Source of the DNA: Epithemia pelagica
Lineage: Eukaryota > Bacillariophyta > Bacillariophyceae > Surirellales > Surirellaceae
NCBI GenBank assembly: GCA_946965045.2
Contig: OX337241.1
Coordinates: forward strand, 930,001-994,000
DNA: 64,000 nucleotides
Reading direction: 5' to 3'
The translations under genes and the position numbers were made by a program. Within the stretch, counting starts at the first letter, position 1, and every line of letters starts with the position of its first letter. The notes below the pieces were generated by a model that was given only the letters and a program-made list of their open reading frames with translations, did not search any database and was not told the DNA's origin. Positions 1 through 9,634 of the stretch are shown here, one piece after another.

Positions 1-483
1 CTTAAGCCGTTCTTGCATCGCGTCTGTACATTGTCCGAACACAAGGCTGTACAGGCTTGCTCGAAAGTTTGCATACTCTTGCATCTTGGTACGATGATCC
101 TTGATGTTCAACTTCCAATGTTCAAACGCCACCTGATCATTTGGGTCAGGATCATTTGGTTCATCTGGGTCATCGAGTTCTAGCGTTTCTATCGCTGCTG
201 TGAAGTCACCTGGGTATTTCGTAAACGTTCTTCCAACGTAGTTCGCAATCTCCTTGGTAGTACGTATGTACTTATCGGGGGTTCTCTCCCCGTTGTAATC
301 GTAGATGTGGCCCGCCAACGCCTTCTCCCGTCCTTCAAAGCGATTTCTCTGAAACTGATTATTTCTTCGGCCTGTACGGAAGTGGTTACCTCTGCCACCT
401 CGGCCGGAGCGTGGACGGCCATTTCCACGGCCATTGCTTCCACCATCTCTTGGGGGAGAGGGAGCATTACTGTCACTCGACAT
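1..483 (-). CDS. Ty1/copia-like retrotransposon gag, 5' part, runs off window
   Basis: An open frame of 161 codons begins with the ATG at 483-481 and continues past the left edge without a stop. The first ~40 residues are rich in Ser, Gly, Arg and Asn (RGGRGNHFR-like, a basic disordered head). Then comes a stretch with the look of diatom copia (CoDi-type) gag: RFEGREKALAGHIYDYNG, a KYIRTTKEIANYVGRTF block and an acidic DDPDEPNDPDPND linker. The protease, integrase, RT and RNase H expected downstream would lie outside the window. The neighbouring helicase gene ends about 520 bp away on the same strand, so the element's 5' LTR must fit between 484 and about 1005. Copia assignment rests on recognised family style, not on an enzymatic domain. 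Confidence 0.6.
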   Translation of the reverse strand, partial: MSSDSNAPSPPRDGGSNGRGNGRPRSGRGGRGNHFRTGRRNNQFQRNRFEGREKALAGHIYDYNGERTPDKYIRTTKEIANYVGRTFTKYPGDFTAAIETLELDDPDEPNDPDPNDQVAFEHWKLNIKDHRTKMQEYANFRASLYSLVFGQCTDAMQERLK

Positions 484-610
484 CGCTCTATAGCGAAAAT
501 GTTGAAACCAATTGCTCAGCCTGCAGCCTATGCAATGGCACGCTTGTTTCTCCTTACAAACTTCGTTTTCGCTATAGAGTGAGCTCTCTCAGCTCGTCGT
601 TAATCTAGTC
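484..610 (-). repeat. Leader region of the copia-like element with a 14-bp inverted repeat
   Basis: Just upstream of the gag start, 486-499 and 566-579 form a perfect 14-bp inverted repeat (CTCTATAGCGAAAA / TTTTCGCTATAGAG) around a 66-nt loop. On the minus strand the stretch at 501-513 reads ATTGGTTTCAACA after a CA dinucleotide, which resembles a copia primer-binding site (ATTGGTATCAGAG) placed directly after an LTR. The LTR start could not be located. The PBS reading is inference. Confidence 0.35.
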
Positions 611-1005
611 TTAGCTTGATCTTCTACGACCTTCTCCGATTAGAATGTCCCTGTAACTTCTTGTCGTGGTCATTCCAGAGGCATTAACACCGGCGTCTGA
701 TCCGGCCATGTCTTTTCCTTTCTTGTTATCTTGTGGTTGACTTGTGTCCCCATCTGTATTGCTACTGCCGTTCCAGTATGACTTCTTGTCTCCCTGGTGG
801 ACAAGTTTAGTCTTAGTCGTACTCGGCGTTGCTTCCGAATGACCAGCTTCCGAATCGTTCGTCCGTCGGTCCTCGTGCTTCAACAGTTCTCTCATCTTTT
901 GCTCCAACGGAAACAAGTGTTTGGTAGCTCCCGTTCGTGTTGAAGACGGATCGGCATTGGAATTGATCACCCATGAGAAGGACGCAGAAAGCAATGTTTT
1001 GTGCT
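611..1005 (-). other. Open but unassigned frame between helicase and retroelement
   Basis: A charged frame without a good ATG start (about 127 codons) fills this gap. It contains FPLEQKMRELLKHEDRR and ends with SYRDILIGEGRRRSS. It could be an alternative 3' exon of the helicase, part of the retroelement LTR/leader, or chance. No recognised domain. Confidence 0.25.
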
Positions 1006-3186
1006 CTATTCCTCATCCAGGGCGGAAGTCGCTTTGGGGGGCGACTGCTGGTACGTTCCAGTCGTATGGTCGGACAGCGGTGTATCAAGGACGAGCGGAT
1101 TCAAGGCAATTTCCAACATGGTTTCCCACGACTGCAAGGCAATGGCATGTTCGGGTGAGACAATGGCAATGACGTGACCCGGTTTTCCAGCTCGTCCCGT
1201 CCGGCCAGCAATGTGTGTATATTCATTGGGTGTGGTGGGTCGTCCAACCATGAGCACGACATCCAATCCATCCAAATGCAATCCTCGAACCGAATCTTCT
1301 CCCGTAACCCACAAGACCGAATCATCATTGCCATTCTTCTTGGTGGTGGGTGACCCTGACGACGAAAACGATTCTCCAATGCCAGTCGCACCCGTCACTT
1401 GACGATGTCTTTCCATGAGCGGATCCGTCCCCGAATAGTCACCTCCCTGAAGGGCATCCAGCAAGGATTGGGGTTCCGGGCGACATTGAAAGTGTTTCAA
1501 GGCACCAACGACATTGTTGGTACTCATACCAAAGGATTTGCACAAAACGAGAAGCATTTTGAACGATGACTTGTTCTCTTGGTCGTTATGAGTTTTGCGG
1601 TGGCCCATGAGGTGTTGAATGACACGCAAGGCACCCGTCAAGAGTTTTCCTTCGGAACTTCCCGTCACGACATGGATCGAGTGTGTCACAGTATCAGGAA
1701 TGGTCACGGCCCGCCCAGTGGACGCTGCTGCTTCTTGTTGTCGTTGTTGTGTCTGTTGCGTTCCCACTTGTTTCCCAACCATCGAATCAGCATTGTCGTC
1801 TTCCAGAGTGTCATCTAGGGCTCGTACCACGGGTGGTCCTTGTTGCGGTTCGAGTCCCAAGACACGTGCCACTTCCCGTCGCAAGGGTCGTCCTACGGTG
1901 GCGCTGGCCGCCATGACTTGGGCCCGTCCCAAGGTGGATCGTGCCACCGCTGCCGTCAAGACAGCGGCTGGTTTTTCGTGTACATGACGTTGCTTGCCTC
2001 CCCGTTTGTGAGAGGCAGCCACGGGTAAGAGACGATCCACTTCGTCCAGGACCAACCATTGAATGGATTGCAAAAAGGTCATGGCCAAGGGTTTGGGAGT
2101 AGGTGCGGCTGGTTCTTTGCCATTGCCATAAAGGGAATGATGAATGGTTTTGGCACTACCGACAAAAATCCGGGGACCACCATGCTCCTCCAGGCCTTGG
2201 TACGCCGCTTCCCCACGATCCTTTTGTGACGACGACAAGAGATTGATCGGACGAGCCACCATTCGAACCGTGCCAGGAGGAGCCAAGGTGGTGGCAATCC
2301 CCGCCACTTGAGCTGCCAATTCTCGAGTGGGTGTCAAAATAAGAGCCAATGGGGGTTGTTCTTGGGATGGTTGCAACGATGTTGTGCCCCACAAGTGTTC
2401 GGTAATGGGTAAAAGGTAGGCCAAGCTTTTGCCCGACCCCGTTTCAGCATGGACAATCAACGATTCCCCTTGCATCAAGCGTGGCAAAGCCGCGGCTTGA
2501 ATGGAAGTGGGACGGACAAAGCCGGCACGCCCCAAGGCGGTCCCCGCCGCCACTGATAAGGGCCGTCCGGCAAACCGCGATACCACCGGAACATGGCGCT
2601 CTTCTTGTTTGTCTAGCATATCGTCACTGCCACCACCGAGCCATGGATCCGGTTCCAGGACACTTGTTGTTTGTTGTTGTTGTTGTTGTCGTTGCCAATC
2701 ATCTCGAGCCAATCTCCAGGCCAAATCAGGTTTGCGACCATTTTGAGGCAATCGCCGTTCTTTCAAGATTTCCTTGAGTGCATTGGCCGACTGTTGCAAA
2801 TATTGTTCCTGGGACCGTTGAATCGTTTCCATTTGTTCTTCGTCGTCGTCCAAGGGTTCATCGCTGTTCATGCCACTGACCGAGGTGAAATCCATACCGA
2901 GGCGTCTCGCGCGAGTTGGATCCAATCGTTGGAGTTTTTCCAAATGGGCAGCCGTTCGATCCAAGGCATCTTGAGAGGCACAATCTTTTTCATTGTACCA
3001 CAATCGGGTTCTTTGTCCGTACTGATGGAACGACACTCGTTGTTGTTGTCGAGGAAGGACCATCAAGGAGGAAACAACGACTGGGTGTCGCCATGCTGTC
3101 ACCAAAAGATGACACAACCCTACCGAGAGCCACCACGGAAATATCGCAACGGATGGCGGCGAGGAGGACGACCATGGTGACACCAT
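1006..3186 (-). CDS. DEAD-box (DEVD) RNA helicase with N-terminal SAP-like motif
   Basis: ATP-dependent RNA helicase of superfamily 2, 726 aa from the chosen ATG. In order: a hydrophobic N-terminus (about residues 5-45) that could be a targeting signal; a SAP-like helix pair (about 136-165, LKEILKERRLPQNGRKPDL), a nucleic-acid-binding module; a Q-motif region (GFVRPTSIQ, ~222); motif I AETGSGKS (247-254); Ia PTRELAAQ (286); motif II as DEVD instead of DEAD (381-384); motif III SAT (428); motif V-like TGEDSVRGLHLDG (628); motif VI HIAGRTGRAG (658-667). Low-complexity Q and Q/T runs lie between. All helicase motifs are present, so the gene looks functional. SAP plus DEAD-box occurs in plant organellar helicases; an organellar role is inference. 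The frame is open upstream, with another ATG at 3363 in front of a proline run; I prefer 3186 because it starts a targeting-like sequence. Confidence 0.88.
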   Translation of the reverse strand: MVSPWSSSSPPSVAIFPWWLSVGLCHLLVTAWRHPVVVSSLMVLPRQQQRVSFHQYGQRTRLWYNEKDCASQDALDRTAAHLEKLQRLDPTRARRLGMDFTSVSGMNSDEPLDDDEEQMETIQRSQEQYLQQSANALKEILKERRLPQNGRKPDLAWRLARDDWQRQQQQQQTTSVLEPDPWLGGGSDDMLDKQEERHVPVVSRFAGRPLSVAAGTALGRAGFVRPTSIQAAALPRLMQGESLIVHAETGSGKSLAYLLPITEHLWGTTSLQPSQEQPPLALILTPTRELAAQVAGIATTLAPPGTVRMVARPINLLSSSQKDRGEAAYQGLEEHGGPRIFVGSAKTIHHSLYGNGKEPAAPTPKPLAMTFLQSIQWLVLDEVDRLLPVAASHKRGGKQRHVHEKPAAVLTAAVARSTLGRAQVMAASATVGRPLRREVARVLGLEPQQGPPVVRALDDTLEDDNADSMVGKQVGTQQTQQRQQEAAASTGRAVTIPDTVTHSIHVVTGSSEGKLLTGALRVIQHLMGHRKTHNDQENKSSFKMLLVLCKSFGMSTNNVVGALKHFQCRPEPQSLLDALQGGDYSGTDPLMERHRQVTGATGIGESFSSSGSPTTKKNGNDDSVLWVTGEDSVRGLHLDGLDVVLMVGRPTTPNEYTHIAGRTGRAGKPGHVIAIVSPEHAIALQSWETMLEIALNPLVLDTPLSDHTTGTYQQSPPKATSALDEE

Positions 3187-3526
3187 TCTTTCGGAACCGA
3201 TTTGGAACTTTTCTGGATCTGATGGATGGGTGTGGGAGCGGTCGCGTTTGGGTTCGGTTTTGTTTTCCTTCAAATTTTTTAACATTTGAATTTTAAAACT
3301 TACCACAAACGGTACTGGTGGTGGTGGTGGAGGTGGAGGTGCACCAAGCACCAACGCTGCCATACTCACAGACAAACAGACACACCAAGATACGTCAACT
3401 CTTGTACGAGACGCGCAAAATTATCCGATATCCACCACAACGAGATTTGCATTCGGTTGGTGTCATCACTCAATCCATATATTGTATCCTTCGCATTCCT
3501 AATCCTTTTGAAAGCAGTTGTTCAAA
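3187..3526. promoter_or_regulatory. Shared divergent promoter region (helicase / cyclophilin)
   Basis: The helicase reads left and the cyclophilin reads right from this 340-bp gap. It contains GGT/GGA-rich short repeats (about 3315-3345). No TATA box can be defended by eye. Confidence 0.4.
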
Positions 3527-4846
3527 ATGTAAGCCTTTGTTACGATTCGACATTCCAATATCATCATGGATGTGGAAGCATTTAATCTCCATAATGCCAT
3601 GCGGCAAAGGATTTTGGTCGTTTGGATCGTGAAAGGTCATGTCACACAATGACCGGTGACTCGAGTCTTTTTGTGGTGAAACTGGAGGAGCAACAAGTGA
3701 GCATGCCAATACGGTCTTTCTTTTCTTTTTTCTGACACATCCATCGTTTGTTGCACACAGGTCTCTTCCCAAGGTGTACTTTGATATGACCATTGGTGGC
3801 AAGCCGGCGGTAGGTATTGTCGTTTTGATCGTGGATCCCATTCCAGAAAGAACGTGTTGTCTCTCTGACCCTCGACTCATCTCTCTCTGTCATTTGTTGC
3901 TGCTGTTCTTGGTTGAAATGAAATGATTCCATTTTCAATCCGAATATAGGGCCGTGTCGTTATGGAGCTTCGCTCGGATGTAAGTTTCCTCGTGTGCACT
4001 CACAACAACAAACGAGAAGCCACCGAAAGTGCAGCGCGGACTTTCGACATAATGTTGTTTCTCATGCATTTGTTTTCTCTCTGCTTTTGCATTGCCATTT
4101 TGTTGGTTCTGGAATATCGAATATCTTATTCTGTAACTATAGGTTGTTCCCAAGACGGCCGAAAACTTTCGAGCCTTGTGCACTGGCGAAAAGGGCTTTG
4201 GCTACAAGGGATCCACCTTTCATCGTGTGATCCCTGACTTTATGTGTCAAGGAGGAGATTTCACCAATCACAATGGTACCGGTGGAAAATCCATTTATGG
4301 ACACAAGTTCCCCGATGAAAACTTTCAACTCAAACATCAAGGAGAAGGCATTCTCTCCATGGCCAACTCGGGAGTACGTAGGAGTGGAGAGACAGACATA
4401 TCTCTATTGCTGTTGTTGGCCACAGTGGTATTGGAATCGTCTCTGGAGCATTGTTCTCACATTTGAGCGTCTCTTTGTTCGTGTTTTCAGCCCAACACCA
4501 ATGGATCGCAATTCTTTATCTGCACCGTTCAAACTTCCTGGTTGGATGGCAAGCATGGTACGTTTGGTTTGTTCGTTGGACGAGAGATTCTCTGGTGTTG
4601 ATTGTATCATTTTTGCTGACGCTCTTTTTTTTCTCTCGTGTGATTTTGGGTGCCGTGGTGGTTCTTCCATCCCATGTCTCGGATCATATGTGGTGGTCCT
4701 GTCGTCGTTTGGTTGGTTCCCTTATAACAGTCGTGTTTGGATCGGTCGTGGAAGGTATGGATGTGATCCGCGCCATTGAAAGGGTTGGATCTCGTGGAGG
4801 TCCCACTTCGGTTCCCGTCGTTGTGGCCGATTGCGGTCAGCTCTAG
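3527..4846 (+). CDS. Cyclophilin-type peptidyl-prolyl cis-trans isomerase (six exons)
   Basis: Catalyses cis-trans isomerisation of peptidyl-proline bonds; 164 aa, the size of a cytosolic single-domain cyclophilin A. Spliced model: 3527-3528, 3761-3809, 3950-3979, 4143-4373, 4491-4557, 4731-4846. Every intron is GT...AG and all phases fit. The protein starts [20 protein letters not shown] and carries the hallmarks: [26 protein letters not shown] (catalytic Arg and Gln), [29 protein letters not shown] (drug-binding Trp) and a C-terminal VVVADCGQL. No signal peptide, so probably cytosolic or nuclear. The start codon itself is split: AT ends exon 1 (3527-3528), the donor is GTAAGC at 3529, and G begins exon 2 at 3761. 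An upstream ATG at ~3648 gives the wrong frame through the same acceptor. Confidence 0.9.
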
Positions 4847-5191
4847 AGAGCGGAAACCAAAACTGGATGGGACACCACCACAAAGTTGGTACAAAAACGC
4901 GCAAGATGGTAACAGCCCCGGTAGACAAAGAGATATTCTTTTGGTAACGACCAGAGAAAAGATACGGACACATTAGCATATCGTAACAAAGTAGCAACAA
5001 GGGGCATTGCAGATAGGAATTAGGTAGGACCCTCCGCGTCGAGTGCATGACAAACGAGAAGACATGGCAGCATCCATCATACAGTTTACTATACGCCGGG
5101 GTTACATAGAACATGATGCTTCAATCACACAAACTCTACGTCCTAAAGTGAAAACAAAAAGGAACTCTCCTTTCTTCTCGTATTCGTATTT
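4847..5191. other. Intergenic, convergent 3' ends
   Basis: Gap between the cyclophilin stop and the phosphatase stop, which converge. I see no gene, RNA or strong repeat. Confidence 0.5.
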
Positions 5192-7081
5192 TCATCGCTC
5201 TGGGCTGTTGGACACTTCTCCATCCAAAATGTTTTTGTTCAGGCCGGCAGTGGCTGGATGATTAGTATATTGATGACGAATCCACACGGAATCGTAGACG
5301 GTCAATCCACCACCATTCTTTGGTTCGGCAATGCCGTCACGGACCCAGGTAATTTTGGCATGGGTCGCATTGGGCAAAAAGACATGACCGTAGCCATACT
5401 CACTATTGTCGCGTTTGGCCACCCACGATTCCGGGTGACGGTTTCGAAAGCCACGGGCATGATGTTCCCGATTCCCACCGGCTCCCAACGTCAAGTAAAT
5501 GGGAGCACGACCACTGGGAACCACACTCCCATTGTACATTGGGTACGTTCTCATGTCTACAACAGACAACATATACGACAGTGACACAAACGAAACACAC
5601 AGGAAGTGAGACCAAGACAGGATACAAGCATGCAAGACCGCTGCTCCACTACAATGATAAAAAATAAAAGGAGCCGAGTCCACCGGGAACTTACATGCAT
5701 GGTCATGGCCCGAAATGATAAAATTGACATTGTACTGGACAAACAAGTGTTCCATGTAACGTCGCATCCGAATGGATTGTCCTTCATTGACATGTCCCAA
5801 AAAGGTCGTATACAAGGGACTGTGAAAGGCGACAATCAACCAGGGAAATTGTTCGCTGTCGTGGTGTTGGAGTTCCCCTTCCAACCATTTGTATTGGGTG
5901 GAATTGGATCGCGTGTCGGTATACGAATTCAAAACAATAATCTTGGCCAATCCATGTGTATACGAGTAAAAGGAATTGCCATGCAGGTAATGTCCTTCAA
6001 AATCACTGGGACTGGAACATTCACCATGCCACAAGGTTTTGCGATAGTCATCCGTCACGGGCCACATGGTGGCATTTCCCAACCGATTGGGAACACGAAA
6101 GTAGTGTTCGTAGGGAACAAAAATGTCTCGAGTCTCGGTATCGCATTCAATTTCGTGATTTCCCACTGCAACCTGCAACAGTGTGGAACGAAGGAGGGGT
6201 TCCATGAGAGCAAACCAAGATGGCCATCGCAAGGCATCCGAGTCGGCATAGCTCATGTCGCCGACAATCAAGAGTTGCGTCACTGGATTTTGCACAAACT
6301 TGTTTTCCGTGCTCGCCGCTCGCCAAATATGCGCCATGGTCTTGGTACTGTTTTCCGTCTGACCCAAGTCTCCCAACAGCGCCAAGGTTGTGGCTTGCCC
6401 CGGTAGGGGAGGAGTCCAAAACGTGGAAACCCTCGTCTCGGTTCGTCGACTCTGACAAGAAGCACTGCCACCAATGGAGGTGGGGTATCGAAGTCCATAG
6501 CGTAGCGGTTGATCGTCTTTGTGGGAACAGCGATGCGATTGTACCACAATTTCATACCAGTACTTTCGATTGCCTGCCTGGAGATTCGGCACCAGGACAT
6601 GAAAAATGTAATCGCTATGAAATTGGGGTGTTTCCTTGGAGGTGTAATTGAACTGAAGAGGTACTGTTCCTTCTACGACGCCCTCGGGAAAGGCTCCTTG
6701 TCCATACACAACTTGCGGTTTGGCCTGACCACAAGAATCGAAATCCAGCATGAACGAGACTGTCACATTCACTGTTCCATCACTGGACTCCACGTTGCTG
6801 GCCTGCGACAAATGAATCCCTCTAGGAAGGCAATCCGCTGCCGACCGTTTTGCCGTTTGTGCCGAATCGTATAACGAAGAGGGGAAGGCACTTTTGGCAA
6901 TTTGCTCGGGGCTGCCATGATTCTCATTCTTCTGGCTACGGATGGACAATGATTGGTTGGGGCCCGTCCCACGAATCTGTCGAATCTGCACCACGACATG
7001 CAACAGGGCGACAAGAATCACCACCAAGCACAACAACGGGATCTTGTCCCGGATCGAGTGTCGCTTTGACTTATTCAGCAT
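5192..7081 (-). CDS. Purple acid phosphatase-like metallophosphoesterase, membrane-anchored
   Basis: Probable secreted or cell-surface phosphomonoesterase with a binuclear metal centre. The unspliced frame is 629 codons; removing the intron at 5557-5694 gives 583 aa. Residues ~14-32 form a signal anchor. An N-terminal beta-rich domain (~85-215) is followed by the metallophosphatase domain with all five metal-ligand blocks: GDLG (237-240), GDMSYAD (274), GNHE (307-310), VAFH (417-420) and GHDHAYMRTYP after splicing (458 on). Several N-glycosylation sequons fit an extracellular domain. Splicing (donor GTAAGT, acceptor TTGTAG) recreates the family motif GHxHAYxRTYP, which shows the intron is real. 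Such enzymes commonly help algae scavenge phosphate; that role is inferred from family. Confidence 0.88.
   Translation of the reverse strand: MLNKSKRHSIRDKIPLLCLVVILVALLHVVVQIRQIRGTGPNQSLSIRSQKNENHGSPEQIAKSAFPSSLYDSAQTAKRSAADCLPRGIHLSQASNVESSDGTVNVTVSFMLDFDSCGQAKPQVVYGQGAFPEGVVEGTVPLQFNYTSKETPQFHSDYIFHVLVPNLQAGNRKYWYEIVVQSHRCSHKDDQPLRYGLRYPTSIGGSASCQSRRTETRVSTFWTPPLPGQATTLALLGDLGQTENSTKTMAHIWRAASTENKFVQNPVTQLLIVGDMSYADSDALRWPSWFALMEPLLRSTLLQVAVGNHEIECDTETRDIFVPYEHYFRVPNRLGNATMWPVTDDYRKTLWHGECSSPSDFEGHYLHGNSFYSYTHGLAKIIVLNSYTDTRSNSTQYKWLEGELQHHDSEQFPWLIVAFHSPLYTTFLGHVNEGQSIRMRRYMEHLFVQYNVNFIISGHDHACKFPVDSAPFIFYHCSGAAVLHACILSWSHFLCVSFVSLSYMLSVVDMRTYPMYNGSVVPSGRAPIYLTLGAGGNREHHARGFRNRHPESWVAKRDNSEYGYGHVFLPNATHAKITWVRDGIAEPKNGGGLTVYDSVWIRHQYTNHPATAGLNKNILDGEVSNSPER
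5557..5694 (-). other. Intron of the purple acid phosphatase gene (in-frame, stop-free)
   Basis: The 138-nt intron has a GTAAGT donor and a TAG acceptor. Its length is a multiple of three and it has no stop in frame, so retention would insert 46 residues inside the last metal-binding motif. Confidence 0.85.
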
Positions 7082-7635
7082 GATGATGATCTGGTTCGAG
7101 CGATCTTGATGGATACAACAGACTTGTTTGAAACGGGATGATGTTGTGGTTTAGAGAGTGTCGGAAAAGAGAATATCTCGAATCTTGACTCAGAACGTGC
7201 GTGCGCGAGTGTGTCTGGGCGGCTAGCTATCTCTTTGACGTGAGCTATGACCCGAGAAAGCAGTCCTCTTAGCTAGGAGTATCCTCCTTCGGGTGAGACT
7301 ATGAACGACTTCCCACCCATGTGGACGGCACGGTGACGTTCAAAGGCGCATTGAATTCCAGAAAAGACAGGTGAATAGAATATGTCATTGGAATGAATCA
7401 ATTAGTGATACAAATTGTGCTAGACGAAAGAAAAAAGAAAAGTCCGAACGCGGTAAAAGGCTCCATGGACACCACAGACCCTTCTCGTCCCGCTGAAGGA
7501 ATGGCATAAGCACTCTCCCACAACAAACAAGAGGACAAGGAGCTGATGGATCCCACTAGTCACACGCACACATGCTACAACCACGAAACCTTCCCGTCAC
7601 GTTCATCCTTTTTTGTCACGCAGCAGTGACTTATA
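7082..7635. other. Intergenic region upstream of the phosphatase
   Basis: No convincing gene. It presumably holds the phosphatase promoter and the 3' end of the next minus-strand gene. A CTAGGAGTATCCTCC stretch near 7274 has partial dyad symmetry. Nothing else stands out. Confidence 0.4.
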
Positions 7636-8415
7636 TTATGGATGTGGTGGCTCTTCTGTATATTGTGAATAATCCGTGGCATGTTGAGATGCGTCTTCTG
7701 TGGTATGATTGGCCTTGCCTGCGCGTCGTTGTTTTTGCGCATGATGATGTTTCGTATCCACAGGTGCCACCACCATTTCGCCCTTGAAGTGAAAGAGCAT
7801 CAAGGCAAAGAGGGCCAACACCAAAAACAGACCAAAGCCTAAATTGGCAAACACTCGATTCGTCTGTGGATTGCCATGCGAATACCAAAAGAAGGTACCC
7901 GTCAAGATAAAGTTTTGATTGGCCAGGACTACCAATACACCCATAAAGAAGCCAATCGAAAAGGACGTGGGAAATCGCTTCAATACGAATGTTCCCAAAA
8001 TACCCAGCACCATATGTATAACTCCAGTAAACACAGCCGCTATCATCACCGCCCGAGAACCATCCGACGATTTAAGGTTGACCACTGAACAAAATAAAAT
8101 TCCATCCAACGCCACAAGAGAGACAAGAATACTTGAGTCAGCGACCTTCTTCCTTTTTTGCACTGTAACAGAGCAGCAGAGAATTGTTGAACAGAGAGGA
8201 CCAATACAATAGGACTTACTCTCAATTACCGCCACCACAAAGAACACGACTAATAGAATCAACGTCAAACCCCACGCTCGATGAATGGATGATTTTGGAT
8301 CGTCGGAGCATGATCGAAACAATCTAGTCAAGATGCTGTTGGTTGTGGCCTGTCCATAGTAGGACGCACCATCAGTCTCCGTCACCACACTGGCTGTAGA
8401 AGTGACTTTCGGCAT
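7636..8415 (-). CDS. Predicted multi-span membrane protein, function unknown
   Basis: I do not recognise the family. The first ATG is at 8415; the frame is open further upstream but has no ATG. A probable 57-nt intron (8163-8219, donor AGTAAGT, acceptor TTACAG) is in frame and stop-free, so the protein is about 240 aa spliced or 259 aa unspliced. Four to five hydrophobic segments are visible: WGLTLILLVVFFVVAVI, VALDGILFCSVVNL, an AAVFTGVIHMVLGILGTFVL stretch, FSIGFFMGVLVVLANQNF and FGLFLVLALFALMLF. The tail is polar and His/Gln-rich with a proline end. The layout resembles small four-helix membrane proteins; no enzymatic motif is visible. Confidence 0.6.
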   Translation of the reverse strand: MPKVTSTASVVTETDGASYYGQATTNSILTRLFRSCSDDPKSSIHRAWGLTLILLVVFFVVAVIESKSYCIGPLCSTILCCSVTVQKRKKVADSSILVSLVALDGILFCSVVNLKSSDGSRAVMIAAVFTGVIHMVLGILGTFVLKRFPTSFSIGFFMGVLVVLANQNFILTGTFFWYSHGNPQTNRVFANLGFGLFLVLALFALMLFHFKGEMVVAPVDTKHHHAQKQRRAGKANHTTEDASQHATDYSQYTEEPPHP

Positions 8416-8848
8416 CCTTGACAACTCTTTCGGTGGTGAACCAAGATTGCTACGCTGTTCAAGGAGGCTGCCGTTGGAGCTGTTGCTACGTTTGCGATGC
8501 CCTCTTCTACCACACCTTCCCAAATGACTCTTTCAATGTGTGAATTGAACTAGAGCAATGAAAGGTGAGGAGAAGCAGCACAAAGTCGAATGGTGACTTG
8601 CCGACTTCCCGTTTCCCAGTGTGTCTGTCTCGACTTCCAAGTCTCTCGTCTTGAATTCTTGTTGATGCAAGCCAAGAAGGAGAGGGAAACGGAAAAGAGT
8701 CGTTCGGTTATAACAGCGTTGAAAGGTTCACACCGCAGCACCATCCACACAATGACAGATCTTTACTAACGAACCGTAAAATGAGTCCAACGCCAGCTTT
8801 CGAAGACGCGGCCTCCTCGGAAAAGAGTTAATTTTCTATTATAGAATG
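8416..8848. other. Gap between membrane-protein gene and PLD module; no cpn10 remainder
   Basis: I searched this stretch on the minus strand for the missing C-terminal half of cpn10 and found nothing resembling it. No other gene is supported. Confidence 0.45.
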
Positions 8849-9128
8849 CAGTATGAGGTCTTGATCCCGTTGAAGCGCCGACCGACCGCTATTCTTGGGA
8901 GAGAACGCCCAGCTGCCCCATTTTCAAAAACTAGAAGAATCATGCTCCTCTTTCTCCGAGAAGTACCACATGACTAATGACTATGGTTAAGCCAAAGTCT
9001 GCACCTGTACGTTCTGAACATGAGGAAATAACTAAGCACGTATTAGAAGTAGCATATTTGGTGCGGCGAATCCACAACAACGCGGTAGAGTCCTTCGCTG
9101 TTGGCATCTTGTCATTTCAGCTCTACAG

Positions 9129-9482
9129 TTGGCTCGCCTAGAAACGCGGTTCACGGTCAGATTGCTCCGAAGGTTACACTGTATTTGTACCTACCAACAC
9201 GACGTTGAACAGATTGGGTGCAGCAACCTTCTCAAAGCTAACCAGCGCTCCCTACAAGTCACATCTCAATGCTATTCTTTCATACCATGTCCTGGCATAA
9301 CAGTTGAGGCTGGTGCCATTCTGGAGGCTGGCAGACTCCGCGCGAAAACTCTCCAGGGTGAGGGCAGGTTTGAATCATCGAAAGCGCCAGAGTCGCGGAC
9401 GTTCGGGCATCTAATGAAATCGTCCAGGTTGCTAATAATGTTCTTTAACCAGACTTCGTATTTAAGTAAAGCCGCATGTTGA
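9129..9482 (+). pseudogene. Decayed fasciclin (FAS1) domain fragment in module copy 1
   Basis: The plus strand encodes a FAS1-like block, YTVFVPTNTTLNRLGAATF then LNAILSYHVL, matching the H1 and H2 regions of fasciclin domains. The frame hits a TAA right after SYHVLA. The expected continuation, PGITVEAGAILEAGRL, follows in another frame, so a frameshift has broken it. In this copy a 19-bp insertion additionally disrupts the N-terminal side. FAS1 domains are adhesion modules of secreted proteins. It looks like a captured, non-functional gene piece. Confidence 0.6.
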
Positions 9483-9634
9483 TATTGGAAAGGAATCTGG
9501 ACTTAATTCATTGCTGAGTCCCCTGCCCGAAATTGAAAGCTTGAATGAAAGTTTCCTTGTAGCTGCGGTTGTGCTGCATCGGTTGCTCTTGATAAATGAC
9601 CCTCCTATAGCGGGGGACCCTTATTGTATGTTTA

